64,000 nucleotides of DNA from Pseudomonas sp. NBRC 111124 (lineage in GTDB: Bacteria > Pseudomonadota > Gammaproteobacteria > Pseudomonadales > Pseudomonadaceae), in NCBI RefSeq assembly GCF_001320245.1, contig NZ_BCBA01000042.1, forward strand, positions 62,001 through 126,000. The letters run 5' to 3'. Below the pieces are notes generated by a model. It was not told where the DNA came from. It saw only the letters and a list, made by a program, of their open reading frames with translations, and made no database searches. This document shows, one piece after another, positions 42,324-51,510 of the stretch; the stretch's first letter is position 1, and every line of letters begins with the position of its first letter. The position numbers and the translations under genes are program-made.

Positions 42324-43579
42324 CATTCATCTCCTCGCTTGCCATGGGGCAGGCGCAGTTCGGTCAGGGTGCCACCCTGTTCATGACTATAGAGTTTCAC
42401 CGAGCCGCCCGCACGGGTCACGCTGGCCTTGCTCAAGAACAGGCCCAGGCCGAAGCCTTTGCCCTTGGTGGTAATGAAGGGTTTGCCGATCGCTTCGGCG
42501 ATGGCCGGCGGCACGCCAGGGCCATGGTCGCGGATGCTGATCAGGATGTCCTGGGCGTCCCAGTCAAGGGTCACCTGCAGGTCATCGGGGCAGGCATCGG
42601 CGGCATTGTTCAGCAGGTTCAGCAGCGCCTGGGTCAGGTCGGGTGGCGGCGTCAGGCGCGGCACTTCGCCGTCGCGCAGGCGCTGGAAGCGGTAGCTGGC
42701 CTCCGGGCGCATCAGGTGCCAGCGGTTCAGGGCCTCGTCGAGCCACGCGGTGACGTCCTGCTCCACCAGCGCCAAGCGGCGGTTGGCCTCGGCGGCGCGC
42801 ACCAGCTGCTGGAGGGTTTCCTTGCACAGCTTGACCTGGTCCTGAAGGATCTGCAGGTCTTCCTGCAGCAGCGGGTCGGTGTGGTCCTGGCGCATTTCAT
42901 TGAGCAGCACGCTCATGGTCGCCAGTGGCGTGCCCAGTTCATGGGCAGCGCCCGCAGCCTGGGTGGCCACGGCCAGCAGCTGCTCGTCACGCAGGCTTTC
43001 TTCGCGGCGCTCGGAGCGCAGCTGCTCCTGACGGCGCAGCTCTTCGGCCATGCGCGCGGCGAAAAAGGTGATCACGGCGGCGGCCAGGGCAATACTCAGC
43101 CACATGCCGTAAACCTGCATCTTGTCCCGCGCCATTGGCAGCCCCTCGAGCGGGTAGAACTGCACCAGCAGCAAGCTGTAGGCGGTCAGAGCGATGCCCG
43201 AGAGGATCAGCGAATAGAGCCATGGCAAGGTGACCGCGGCAATCGCCAGCGGCACCAGGTAATAGGAGACGAACGGGTTGGTCGAGCCACCTGAGTAGTA
43301 CAGCAAGGCGCTGTGAATCAGCAGGTCGCAGGCCAGCTGCAAGGCGTATTCGGTCTCGGTGACCGGCACCGAGAGGCGCAGGCGTAAGGCGGTGAAGGCG
43401 CAGAGGATCGACGACAGGGCCAGGGTCGCGGCCAGCGAAAGCCACGGCAGCGGCAGCAGGTCGGTCCAGTAGGCGACGCCCACAGAGCCTGCCTGGGCGG
43501 CCAGGACCAGTACGCGAATGACAGTCAGGCGCCAGAGGTTCTGGCGTGTTGCGGACAACGGTTGTGCGGCGGCGAGCAT
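42323..43579 (-). CDS. roxS: Redox sensor histidine kinase RoxS (RegB/PrrB family)
   Basis: RoxS senses the electron-transport state and phosphorylates RoxR. The 418-residue protein has six predicted helices (about residues 15-175) with the RegB quinone-binding heptad GGSTNPF at 97-103. It then has the phosphorylated H213 in AAGAAHELGTPLATMS and a complete HATPase domain (NLLNNAADACPDD, DHGPGVPPAI, TTKGKGFGLGLFLSKA). I chose the ATG at 43579. It is coupled to roxR and lies 202 bp from the divergent SIMPL gene. Confidence 0.95.
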   Translation of the reverse strand: MLAAAQPLSATRQNLWRLTVIRVLVLAAQAGSVGVAYWTDLLPLPWLSLAATLALSSILCAFTALRLRLSVPVTETEYALQLACDLLIHSALLYYSGGSTNPFVSYYLVPLAIAAVTLPWLYSLILSGIALTAYSLLLVQFYPLEGLPMARDKMQVYGMWLSIALAAAVITFFAARMAEELRRQEQLRSERREESLRDEQLLAVATQAAGAAHELGTPLATMSVLLNEMRQDHTDPLLQEDLQILQDQVKLCKETLQQLVRAAEANRRLALVEQDVTAWLDEALNRWHLMRPEASYRFQRLRDGEVPRLTPPPDLTQALLNLLNNAADACPDDLQVTLDWDAQDILISIRDHGPGVPPAIAEAIGKPFITTKGKGFGLGLFLSKASVTRAGGSVKLYSHEQGGTLTELRLPHGKRGDE

Positions 43580-43781
43580 GCGCTCTCCCGATGAGTGCTC
43601 CAGGAAAATCGGCTGGAGTATACCGAAGCCGGGCGCCCCACTGCAGCGATGCGGCAAAGCGCCACACTTTGTCACACGTTCATGATGGCACTTTTGAACC
43701 CACTACACTGGTCCCGGTCTGATGGGCCATGCGTGGAATGGATGACCAGAACCCACGCCCATTATTGCCAAGGAGTAACAC

Positions 43782-44498
43782 ATGCACATTCCACGTCGCG
43801 GCGCGGCCCTGATCCTGTCCTGTGGCCTGCTCGCCAGCCTGCCGGCACTGGCGGCCGATGAGCCGCGCTTCAACCAGGTATCGCTGCGCGCCGAAGTCAG
43901 CAAGGAAGTGGCGCGCGACCTGATGGTCGTGACCCTCTACAGCGAAGCGCAGAATACCGACCCGGGCAAGCTCGCCAAGCAGATCACCGAAACCATGAAC
44001 AAGGCCGTGCAGCAGGCGCGCCAGGTCAAGGACGTGAAGATCAGCCAGGGCAGCCGCAACAGCTACCCGGTGTATGACAGCAAGGGCCAGAAGATCACCG
44101 GCTGGCGTGAGCGCGCCGAGCTGCGCCTGGAAGGTGCCGACTTCCCAGCCCTGTCCCAGCTCACTGCCGACCTGCTGCAGGACCTGAAAATGGGCGGCAT
44201 GGACTTCTCCATTGCCCCGGCCACGCGCAAGGCCAGCGAGGATGAGCTGCTCAAGGATGCGGTGAATGCGTTCAAGGCCCGTGCGCAGCTGGCCACCGAG
44301 GCGTTGGGCGGCAAGGGCTATAAAGTGGTCAGCCTGAACCTCAACAGCTCTGGGTATCCGCGCCCTTACCTGCGCAGCGCGCCGATGGCGATGAAGGCCA
44401 TGGGGGCTGATGAGGCTGCGCCAGCGCCGGATATCGAAGCAGGTACCAGTGAAGTCAGCATGAATGCCGATGGCCTGATCGAAGTACAGATGCCTTGA
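43782..44498 (+). CDS. Periplasmic SIMPL-domain protein (DUF541)
   Basis: The 238-residue protein has a clear signal peptide (IPRRGAALILSCGLLASLPALAA, cleavage before DEPRF). The SIMPL domain (residues about 28-235) shows the family phrases VTLYSEAQNTDPGKLAKQI and ISQGSRNSYPVYDSKGQKITGWRERAELRLEG. Such proteins are periplasmic or outer-membrane linked and are implicated in stress tolerance (YggE of E. coli, BP26 of Brucella). It is a single gene followed by a hairpin. Confidence 0.88.
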   Translation: MHIPRRGAALILSCGLLASLPALAADEPRFNQVSLRAEVSKEVARDLMVVTLYSEAQNTDPGKLAKQITETMNKAVQQARQVKDVKISQGSRNSYPVYDSKGQKITGWRERAELRLEGADFPALSQLTADLLQDLKMGGMDFSIAPATRKASEDELLKDAVNAFKARAQLATEALGGKGYKVVSLNLNSSGYPRPYLRSAPMAMKAMGADEAAPAPDIEAGTSEVSMNADGLIEVQMP

Positions 44499-44507
44499 TG
44501 CACATTG

Positions 44508-44524
44508 GGGGCGCAGCGCGCCCC
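44508..44524 (+). terminator. Hairpin downstream of the SIMPL gene
   Basis: GGGGCGC (44508-44514) and GCGCCCC (44518-44524) form a 7-bp stem with an AGC loop, 9 bp past the stop, followed by TAATTCC. The remaining 274 bp to dppA hold the peptide-locus promoter region, with no ORF that has a ribosome site. Confidence 0.55.
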
Positions 44525-44783
44525 TAATTCCACATTTTCAGACATTTCCTACGCACCACACAGGTGCGTCCTACAGCCTCCCCCGCCCCGAAACATCCTG
44601 AAAAAAGCCATCATTTCGCCTGCGCAAACGTTCAACTTCGCTGAAAGTTATACGAATGCGACATCCATGTACGTTCGTACTACTTTTCTGACGCCAACTA
44701 TCCTTCTGCCTGTTGCATTGGGAATACCCCCTGCATAAGTATCCGCAGGTCGGCTCACGAGGCCACCTCAAACCAAAAATGAC

Positions 44784-44791
44784 AACAATGA
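44784..44791 (+). promoter_or_regulatory. Near-match Hfq/Crc CA motif at the first dppA ribosome site
   Basis: AACAATGA (7 of 8 to AANAANAA) abuts the GAGG Shine-Dalgarno of the first dppA gene. In P. putida, Hfq with Crc binds such A-rich motifs and blocks translation during catabolite repression. Confidence 0.3.
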
Positions 44792-44798
44792 GGCCACC

Positions 44799-46424
44799 AT
44801 GCTCAAACACGCAGTCATTCCGTTCCTGCTCGGTGCAGGCTTGCTCGCCGGCGCTCCGCTAGCCCACGCCGCGTCCAACCTGGTGTTCTGCTCCGAAGGC
44901 AGCCCGGCCGGCTTCGACCCTGGGCAATACACCACCGGAACCGACTTCGACGCCTCGGCAGAGACCGTCTTCAACCGCCTGACCCAGTTCGAACGCGGTG
45001 GCACCGCGGTCATCCCGGGCCTGGCGACCCAATGGGACGTGGCCGACGACGGCAAGACCTACACCTTCCACCTGCGCGAGGGTGTCAAGTTCCACACCAC
45101 CGACTACTTCAAGCCGACCCGCGAATTCAACGCCGACGACGTGCTGTTCACCTTCAACCGCATGCTCGACAAGAACCACCCCTTCCGCAAGGCCTACCCC
45201 ACCGAGTTCCCATACTTCACCGACATGGGCATGGACAAGAACATCGCCAAGGTGGAGAAGCTCGACGATCACACGGTCAAGTTCACCCTCAATGAAGTGG
45301 ACGCCGCGTTCATCCAGAACCTGGCCATGAGCTTCGCCTCGGTCCAGTCCGCCGAGTACGCGGATCAGTTGCTCAAGGACGGCAAGGCCGCCGACATCAA
45401 CCAGAAGCCGATCGGCACTGGCCCGTTCGTGTTCAGCAAGTACCAGAAAGACGCGCAGATCCGCTTCAAGGGCAACAAGGACTACTGGAAGCCCGAGGAC
45501 GTGAAGATCGACAACCTGATCTTCGCCATCACCACCGACGCTTCGGTGCGCATGCAGAAGCTGAAGAAAAACGAGTGCCAGGTCACCCTGTTCCCGCGGC
45601 CGGCCGACATCGAGCCGCTGAAGGCCGACAAGAACCTGCAGATGCCGCAGCAGGCCGGCTTCAACCTTGGTTACATCGCCTACAACGTGATGGACAAGAT
45701 CAAGGGCAGCAATGAGCCCAACCCGATGGCCCAGCTGAAAGTCCGCCAGGCGCTGGACATGGCCGTCGATAAGAAGAAGATCATCGAATCGGTCTACCAG
45801 GGCGCCGGCCAGCTGGCGGTCAACGCCATGCCGCCGACCCAGTGGTCCTATGACACCAGCATCAAGGACGCCCCGTACGACCCGGAAAAAGCCAAGCAAC
45901 TGCTCAAGGAAGCCGGCATCAAGGACGGCACCGAGATCACCCTGTGGGCCATGCCCGTGCAGCGACCGTACAACCCCAACGCCAAGCTGATGGCCGAAAT
46001 GCTGCAGTCAGACTGGGCCAAGATCGGCATCAAGGCGAAGATCGTCAGTTACGAGTGGGGCGAGTACATCAAGCGCTCCAAAGGCGGCGAACAGGGCGCC
46101 ATGCTGATTGGCTGGAGCGGCGACAACGGTGACCCGGACAACTGGCTCGGCACCCTCTATGGTTGCGACGCCATCGACGGCAACAACTTCTCAAAGTGGT
46201 GCTACAAACCCTACGACGACCTGATCAAGCAGGCCAAGGCCACGTCCGACCAGGCCAAGCGCACCGAGCTGTACCAGAAGGCCCAGCACATCCTCAAGGA
46301 GCAGGTGCCGATCACCCCGATCGCCCACTCCACGGTCTACCAGCCGATGAGCGCCAAGGTGAAGGACTTCAAGATCAGCCCGTTCGCGCTGAACGCCTTC
46401 TACGGCGTCAGCGTGGACAAATAG
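44799..46424 (+). CDS. dppA: Dipeptide ABC transporter substrate-binding protein (DppA type, copy 1)
   Basis: The 541-residue periplasmic protein (SBP family 5) has a signal peptide ending near AHAAS. It shows the family hallmark SNLVFCSEGSPAGFDPGQYTTG, the region FHTTDYFKPTREFNADDVLFTFNRMLD, and the C-terminal WSGDNGDPDNWLGTLYGCDA. It binds di- or oligopeptides and delivers them to DppBC. It is the first gene of the peptide-uptake locus. The P. aeruginosa equivalent carries four or more such paralogs feeding one DppBCDF transporter. It is about two-thirds identical in visible motifs to the next copy. Confidence 0.95.
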   Translation: MLKHAVIPFLLGAGLLAGAPLAHAASNLVFCSEGSPAGFDPGQYTTGTDFDASAETVFNRLTQFERGGTAVIPGLATQWDVADDGKTYTFHLREGVKFHTTDYFKPTREFNADDVLFTFNRMLDKNHPFRKAYPTEFPYFTDMGMDKNIAKVEKLDDHTVKFTLNEVDAAFIQNLAMSFASVQSAEYADQLLKDGKAADINQKPIGTGPFVFSKYQKDAQIRFKGNKDYWKPEDVKIDNLIFAITTDASVRMQKLKKNECQVTLFPRPADIEPLKADKNLQMPQQAGFNLGYIAYNVMDKIKGSNEPNPMAQLKVRQALDMAVDKKKIIESVYQGAGQLAVNAMPPTQWSYDTSIKDAPYDPEKAKQLLKEAGIKDGTEITLWAMPVQRPYNPNAKLMAEMLQSDWAKIGIKAKIVSYEWGEYIKRSKGGEQGAMLIGWSGDNGDPDNWLGTLYGCDAIDGNNFSKWCYKPYDDLIKQAKATSDQAKRTELYQKAQHILKEQVPITPIAHSTVYQPMSAKVKDFKISPFALNAFYGVSVDK

Positions 46425-46434
46425 GGTAGATCCG

Positions 46435-46461
46435 GGCACCCGCCGATCGATGGCGGGTGCC
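46435..46461 (+). other. Strong stem-loop downstream of dppA copy 1
   Basis: GGCACCCGCC (46435-46444) and GGCGGGTGCC (46452-46461) form a perfect 10-bp GC-rich stem, 10 bp past the stop, without a T-tract. It probably protects the binding-protein mRNA end and lowers read-through into copy 2. Confidence 0.6.
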
Positions 46462-46576
46462 GCCTCACCACCACCAAGCATCTCGTGCCCACTCCGACGC
46501 TACCCGCGACGGAGCAGGAAACTGTTGCCGTCATTCGCACCCCGAAGCGGCTTGAACAGCTGGAAAAGGAACCGCC

Positions 46577-48169
46577 ATGCGCCACGTCCCCCGCCTTTCG
46601 ACCCTGCTCGCCCTCGGCCTGCTGAGCCAGGCCCCTGCCCTCCAGGCCAAGAACCTGGTGTTCTGCTCCGAAGGCAGCCCGGCCGGCTTCGACACCGCCC
46701 AGTACACCAGCGCCACCGACAACGACGCCGCCGAGCCGATCTACAACCGGCTGGTGGAGTTCGAGCGCGGCGGCACGGCGGTGCACCCGGCGCTGGCGAC
46801 GAAATGGGAAGTTTCCGACGACGGCCTGCGTTACACCTTCCACCTGCGTTCGGGCGTGAAGTTTCACGCCAACAAGGCCTTCAAACCGAGCCGTGATTTC
46901 AACGCCGACGACGTGCTGTTCACCTTCAACCGCATGCTCGACAGGCACCAGCCGTTCCGCAAGGCCTACCCCACCGAGTTCCCGTACTTCGTCAGCATGG
47001 GCCTGGACAAGAACATCGCCCGGGTCGAGAAAACCGGCCCGCTGACCGTGGTGTTCACCTTGAACAAGGTCGATGCCGCGTTCATCCAGAACCTGGCGAT
47101 GAGCTTCGCCTCGATACTCTCGGCCGAATATGCCGAAACGTTGCTGGCCAGCGGGCGCCCCAGCGACATCAACCAGCAACCGATCGGCACCGGGCCGTTC
47201 GTGTTCCAGCGTTACCAGAAGGACTCGCAGATTCGCTTCAAGGGCAACCCGCAGTACTGGGCGCCAGATCAAGTGAAGATCGACAACCTGGTGTTCTCGA
47301 TCAACACCGACCCGTCGGTGCGCATCCAGAAGCTGCGCCGCAACGAATGCCAGGTCACCCTGCACCCGCGCCCGGCCGACCTGCCGGCGCTCAAGGCCGA
47401 TGGCAAACTGCAGGTGCTGCAGCAGCCGGGGTTCAACCTCGGCTACATCGCCTACAACACCCAGCACCCGCCGTTCGATCGCCTGGAAGTGCGCCAGGCC
47501 ATGGACATGGCGGTGAACAAGAAGGCCATCATCCAGGCGGTGTACCAGGACTCCGGCCAGCTGGCGGTCAACGCCATGCCGCCGACCCAGTGGTCCTATG
47601 ACAACAGCCTCAAGGACGCCCCCTTCGACCCGGAAAAGGCCAGGCAACTGCTGCAACAGGCCGGGGTCAAGTCAGGCACCGAGATCACCCTGTGGGCCAT
47701 GCCCGTGCAGCGCCCGTACAACCCCAACGCCAAGCTGATGGCCGAGATGCTCCAGGCCGACTGGAACAAGCTCGGGTTCAAGGTGCGCATCGTCAGCTAC
47801 GAATGGGGCGAATACCTCAAGCGCATGAAAAGCGGCGAACACGACATCGCCCTGATCGGCTGGACCGGCGACAACGGTGACCCGGACAACTGGCTCGGCA
47901 CCCTCTACAACTGCGACGCCATCGGCAGCAACAACTACTCGCAGTGGTGCGACCCGCAGTACGACAGTCTGGTCAAGCAGGCCAAGCAGGTCACCGACCG
48001 CGAGCAGCGCACGGCGCTGTACCAGCAGGCCCAGCAGCGCCTCAAACAGCAGGTGCCGATCACCCCGGTGGCGCATTCCACCGTCAACCAGCCGCTGAGC
48101 ATCAAGGTGGCCGATTTCAAGGTCAGCCCGTTCGGGCGCAATGACTTTTCCGGTGTGAGTGTTGATTAG
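46577..48169 (+). CDS. dppA: Dipeptide ABC transporter substrate-binding protein (DppA type, copy 2)
   Basis: The 530-residue protein repeats the family-5 layout of copy 1: signal peptide (cleavage near LQAKN), KNLVFCSEGSPAGFDTAQYTSA, FNADDVLFTFNRMLD and WTGDNGDPDNWLGTLYNCDA. The differences, for example NKAFKPSRD for TTDYFKPTR, suggest a different peptide preference. It follows copy 1 after a hairpin (152-bp gap) and is itself followed by REP pair C. It was clearly formed by tandem duplication. Confidence 0.95.
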   Translation: MRHVPRLSTLLALGLLSQAPALQAKNLVFCSEGSPAGFDTAQYTSATDNDAAEPIYNRLVEFERGGTAVHPALATKWEVSDDGLRYTFHLRSGVKFHANKAFKPSRDFNADDVLFTFNRMLDRHQPFRKAYPTEFPYFVSMGLDKNIARVEKTGPLTVVFTLNKVDAAFIQNLAMSFASILSAEYAETLLASGRPSDINQQPIGTGPFVFQRYQKDSQIRFKGNPQYWAPDQVKIDNLVFSINTDPSVRIQKLRRNECQVTLHPRPADLPALKADGKLQVLQQPGFNLGYIAYNTQHPPFDRLEVRQAMDMAVNKKAIIQAVYQDSGQLAVNAMPPTQWSYDNSLKDAPFDPEKARQLLQQAGVKSGTEITLWAMPVQRPYNPNAKLMAEMLQADWNKLGFKVRIVSYEWGEYLKRMKSGEHDIALIGWTGDNGDPDNWLGTLYNCDAIGSNNYSQWCDPQYDSLVKQAKQVTDREQRTALYQQAQQRLKQQVPITPVAHSTVNQPLSIKVADFKVSPFGRNDFSGVSVD

Positions 48170-48182
48170 GCGATAGCCAGGA

Positions 48183-48264
48183 CCGGCCTCTTCGCGGGCA
48201 AGCCCGCTCCCACACAGGTTGGTGATCGCCCTGTAGGAGCGGGCTTGCCCCGCGAAAGGGCCGG
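48183..48264. repeat. REP element pair C (inverted) between dppA copy 2 and opdP
   Basis: The unit at 48183-48218 begins CCGGCCTCTTCGCGGG. The inverted copy at 48230-48264 ends GAAAGGGCCGG. Together they can fold into a long hairpin between the two genes, inside a 218-bp gap otherwise without a gene. Confidence 0.9.
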
Positions 48265-48363
48265 TACAGCCAATACACCTCCCGCGATTTTGCCCGGCAA
48301 CCCCGGGCAACCCTGGCAACACCGCAGCTAGCAACCCGGCCCACAAGGCCAGGCAATAACTAA

Positions 48364-48371
48364 AAGAACAG
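48364..48371 (+). promoter_or_regulatory. Near-match CA motif before opdP
   Basis: AAGAACAG (7 of 8 to AANAANAA) lies just upstream of the AAAGGGAG Shine-Dalgarno of opdP. It is a candidate Hfq/Crc site, weaker than the one at 51437. Confidence 0.28.
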
Positions 48372-48387
48372 AAAGGGAGCTTTAACC

Positions 48388-49767
48388 TTGAGACTATTCA
48401 CCTTGACCGCTTTGGCCTTATCCATCGGCACCTTTTCCGCCGTGACCGAGGCCGACACCCAGAGCCAGGACTACGTCCCGATCAGCCTGAAATCCAGCAG
48501 CGAACAGGACGCGGCCAGCGGCTTCCTGGACGGCCAGAGCCTGTCCGGCAGCACCCGTAACTGGTACGCCCACGAACGCGCCACCCGCGCACCGCTGTGG
48601 AAGTACTACAAGGCCGACGGCACCCGCCACGACACCCACAGCCGTGACAACTGGGTGCAGGGCACCATCCTCAACTACAGTTCGGGCTTCACCCAGGGGA
48701 CCGTCGGCTTCGCCGTCGAGGCCGCCGGCTACAACGCCGTCGCCATCCAGCAGGGCCGCGCCGCGATCGCAGGGCCAAACAACCGCACGCTCACCCACAG
48801 CGACGGCGACCCGGTCGGCCAGTGGAGCAAGATGGGCCTGGGGAACATCAAGGCGCGCGTGTCCAACACGACCCTCACCGTCGGCCGCCAGTCGGTGGAC
48901 ACGCCGATGATCGCCTACATCGGCAACCGTGCACTGCCGTCGAGCTTCCAGGGCGCGTTCCTGCACAGCGCCGAATTCGACAACCTGTCGATCGACCTGG
49001 GCACCTTCGACCGCGTTTCGCCCCGCACCGAACAGAGCCTGAGCAAGTTCCGCAGCGAATATGGCGCCACCGGCGTCGAAACCGACCGCGCCAGCACCGC
49101 CGGGGTCAACTACCAGCCGTTCAAGAGCCTGACCACCAGCCTGTACGCCACCAAGGTCGACGACTTCTGGAACCAGTACTACTTCGGCGCCAACCACGTG
49201 CTCGGCGACAACGCCGTGCTTGCCCTGACCACCGGCCTGAACTACTACAAGACAGTGGATGCAGGCAGCAAGAAGATGGGCGAGATCGACAACGACACCT
49301 ACAGCCTGTCGTTCGGCCTGACCCACCAGGCACACACCCTCACTGCCTCCTGGCAGCAGGTCAACGGCAACGAGTACTTCGACTACCTGCACGAAACCAA
49401 CGGCATCTACTTGGCCAACTCGCTGCTGTCGGACTTCAACGGCCCCAACGAGAAATCCCTGCAGATTTCCTACGTGCTGAACATGGCGCCCTACGGCGTC
49501 CCAGGCCTCAAGTTCAACCTGTATAACGCCCGCGGCTGGGGCATCGACGGCACCCACTACCGTGGCACCGCCTACGACGTGAACGGCCTGGACGGCGAAA
49601 CCCATTACGAGTGGGGCATCGGCACCAGCTACGCGGTACAGAGCGGGCCGCTGAAAGACACCAGCATCCGCGCCACCTACACCGCGCACCGCGCCAGCAA
49701 GGCGCAGGCCGATGGCAGCCTGGACGAGTTCCGCCTGGTCACCACCATTCCATTCAATATTCTCTGA
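48388..49767 (+). CDS. opdP: OprD-family outer membrane porin, OpdP-like (peptide uptake), TTG start
   Basis: The 459-residue protein starts at TTG 48388 behind AAAGGGAG. A signal peptide (cleavage near VTEA) precedes an 18-strand barrel of the OprD family (FLDGQSLSGSTRNWYAHE, VGRQSVDTPMIAYIGNRALPSSFQG, and the C-terminal FRLVTTIPFNIL). Presence inside the dpp locus matches OpdP of P. aeruginosa, a glycine-glutamate dipeptide channel also used by some antibiotics. It lets peptides cross the outer membrane for the DppA proteins. A hairpin follows. Confidence 0.93.
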   Translation: MRLFTLTALALSIGTFSAVTEADTQSQDYVPISLKSSSEQDAASGFLDGQSLSGSTRNWYAHERATRAPLWKYYKADGTRHDTHSRDNWVQGTILNYSSGFTQGTVGFAVEAAGYNAVAIQQGRAAIAGPNNRTLTHSDGDPVGQWSKMGLGNIKARVSNTTLTVGRQSVDTPMIAYIGNRALPSSFQGAFLHSAEFDNLSIDLGTFDRVSPRTEQSLSKFRSEYGATGVETDRASTAGVNYQPFKSLTTSLYATKVDDFWNQYYFGANHVLGDNAVLALTTGLNYYKTVDAGSKKMGEIDNDTYSLSFGLTHQAHTLTASWQQVNGNEYFDYLHETNGIYLANSLLSDFNGPNEKSLQISYVLNMAPYGVPGLKFNLYNARGWGIDGTHYRGTAYDVNGLDGETHYEWGIGTSYAVQSGPLKDTSIRATYTAHRASKAQADGSLDEFRLVTTIPFNIL

Positions 49768-49775
49768 CCGCTGGC

Positions 49776-49805
49776 GCCACGGCCCGCTTCAACCCGGGCC
49801 GTGGC
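49776..49805 (+). other. Stem-loop downstream of opdP
   Basis: GCCACGGCCCG (49776-49786) and CGGGCCGTGGC (49795-49805) form a perfect 11-bp stem with an 8-nt loop, 9 bp past the stop. There is no T-tract. It is one of several strong hairpins in this locus. Confidence 0.6.
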
Positions 49806-49840
49806 GGCTACGCTGGAATCAACGCATGCAGGGAGTTTCC

Positions 49841-51436
49841 ATGACATCGCTACCGCTCCGCGCTGCCCTGGCAGCGGTCATCCTGGGCGCCGCCGGCCAC
49901 CTCGCGGCCAAGCCGCTGGTGGTGTGCACCGAAGCCAGCCCGGAAGGCTTCGACATCGTCCAGTACACCACTGCCGTCACCGCCGACGCCTCGGCCGAGA
50001 CGGTGTTCAACCGCTTGGTCGACTTCAAGCCCGGCACCACCGACATCCAGCCGGCCCTGGCAGAACGCTGGGACATTTCGCCCGACGGCCTGACCTACAC
50101 CTTCCACCTGCGCCAAGGGGTCAAGTTCCACACCACCGACTACTTCAAGCCGACCCGCGACTTCAACGCCGACGACGTGCTGTGGAGTCTGAATCGGCAG
50201 CTCGACCCGAACCACCCGTGGCACGCCAAGACCAGCGTCGGCTACCCGTACTTCGAGAGCATGGCCTTCAAGGACCTGCTCAAGTCGGTGAGCAAGACCG
50301 ACGACCACACTGTGGTGATAACCCTCACCCGCCCCGAAGCGCCGTTCCTGCGCGACATGGCCATGGCCTTCACCTCGATCTACTCCGCCGAATACGGTGA
50401 CCAGCTGCTCAGGGCCGGCAAGACCGGCGACCTCAACAGCAAGCCCATCGGCACTGGCCCGTTCATCTTCCAGCGCTACAACAAGGACGCCCAGGTTCGC
50501 TACAAGCCCAACCCGGACTACTTCCGCGGCAAGCCACCGGCCGACGCACTGATTTTTGCCATCGCCACCGACAGCAACGTACGCCTGCAGAAGTTGCGCG
50601 CCAACGAATGCCAAGTGGCGCTTTACCCCAAGCCTGATGACGTACCGCTGATCAAGCAGGACCCGCAACTTAAGGTCGACGAGATCGAAGCATTGGTCAC
50701 CGGTTACATCGCGATGAACACCGAGCACAAATACCTGAGCGACGTGCGCGTGCGAAAAGCCATCAACATGGCCTTCGACCGCCAGACCCACGTCGACCAG
50801 TTGTTCGGCAAGGGCAACGCGCTGGTCGGCGTGAACCCCTACCCCCCGACCATGATCGGCTACAACACCGAGAACAAGAACCCGCCGCGCGATCTGGCCA
50901 AAGCCCGCGAGCTGCTCACGCAGGCCGGCGTACCGGAGGGCACGGTGATCACCCTGTTCACCCGCAACGGCGGCGGCGCGACCAACCCCAACCCGCGCCT
51001 GTCCGCCGAGATGCTGCAGGCCGACCTCAAGCAGATCGGCCTGAAGCTGGACATCCGCGTGATGGAGTGGGCCGAAATGCTGCGCCGCGCCAAGAGCGGC
51101 GAGGCCGACCTGGTGTCCACCGGCTGGGCTGGCGACAACGGCGACCCGGACAATTTCCTCAGCCCGCTGCTCAGTTGCGATGCCGCAAAATCCGGCGAGA
51201 ACTATGCGCGCTGGTGCAACCCTAAATTCCAGGAACTGATCACCCGCGCCCGCGAAGTGATCGACAACGACGAACGCGCCAGGCTCTATGCCGAGGCTTT
51301 GAAGGTGTACGATGACGATCAACCCTGGATCAGCATGGCCCATCCGAAGATGTTCACCGCCATGCGAGACAACGTGGAGGGCTACGTGATCAACCCTCTG
51401 ACCAACAACAACTTCGCCACCACCAAGGTGAAGTAG
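49841..51436 (+). CDS. dppA: Peptide ABC transporter substrate-binding protein (DppA type, copy 3)
   Basis: The 531-residue family-5 binding protein has a signal peptide (MTSLPLRAALAAVILGA, cleavage near LAAKP). It shows the same core (CTEASPEGFDIVQYTT, FHTTDYFKPTRDFNADDVL) but is more diverged, for example WAGDNGDPDNFLSPLLSCDA and a different C-terminus. It probably binds a different peptide class. I chose the ATG at 49841 with GGGAG upstream; ATG 49826 is in frame. It lies directly before dppBCDF, and a CA motif follows its stop. Confidence 0.94.
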   Translation: MTSLPLRAALAAVILGAAGHLAAKPLVVCTEASPEGFDIVQYTTAVTADASAETVFNRLVDFKPGTTDIQPALAERWDISPDGLTYTFHLRQGVKFHTTDYFKPTRDFNADDVLWSLNRQLDPNHPWHAKTSVGYPYFESMAFKDLLKSVSKTDDHTVVITLTRPEAPFLRDMAMAFTSIYSAEYGDQLLRAGKTGDLNSKPIGTGPFIFQRYNKDAQVRYKPNPDYFRGKPPADALIFAIATDSNVRLQKLRANECQVALYPKPDDVPLIKQDPQLKVDEIEALVTGYIAMNTEHKYLSDVRVRKAINMAFDRQTHVDQLFGKGNALVGVNPYPPTMIGYNTENKNPPRDLAKARELLTQAGVPEGTVITLFTRNGGGATNPNPRLSAEMLQADLKQIGLKLDIRVMEWAEMLRRAKSGEADLVSTGWAGDNGDPDNFLSPLLSCDAAKSGENYARWCNPKFQELITRAREVIDNDERARLYAEALKVYDDDQPWISMAHPKMFTAMRDNVEGYVINPLTNNNFATTKVK

Positions 51437-51474
51437 AACAACAACGATCGCCGGGACCCCACACGGGCACCGGC
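51437..51474 (+). promoter_or_regulatory. Perfect Hfq/Crc CA motif and stem-loop between dppA copy 3 and dppB
   Basis: AACAACAA (51437-51444) matches AANAANAA fully and begins at the base after the dppA copy 3 stop. A GC stem follows (GCCGG 51450-51454 with CCGGC 51470-51474, inner CCC/GGG). DppB starts 67 nt after the motif. This is a candidate site for catabolite control or for transcript-end processing of the transporter genes. Confidence 0.4.
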
Positions 51475-51510
51475 GGCACTGCGTGACCTGTTGATGAGGT
51501 AACCCCGACA

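Noticed and set aside
44721..44734. GG-N10-GC pattern before the first dppA gene, resembling a sigma-54 promoter
   Set aside because: Outside the GG and GC the match is poor (GGGAAT / CTGCA), and no enhancer site or activator is evident.
44667..44738. 23-codon ORF with a proline-rich end before the first dppA gene
   Set aside because: No ribosome site precedes it. The composition shows no attenuation pattern.
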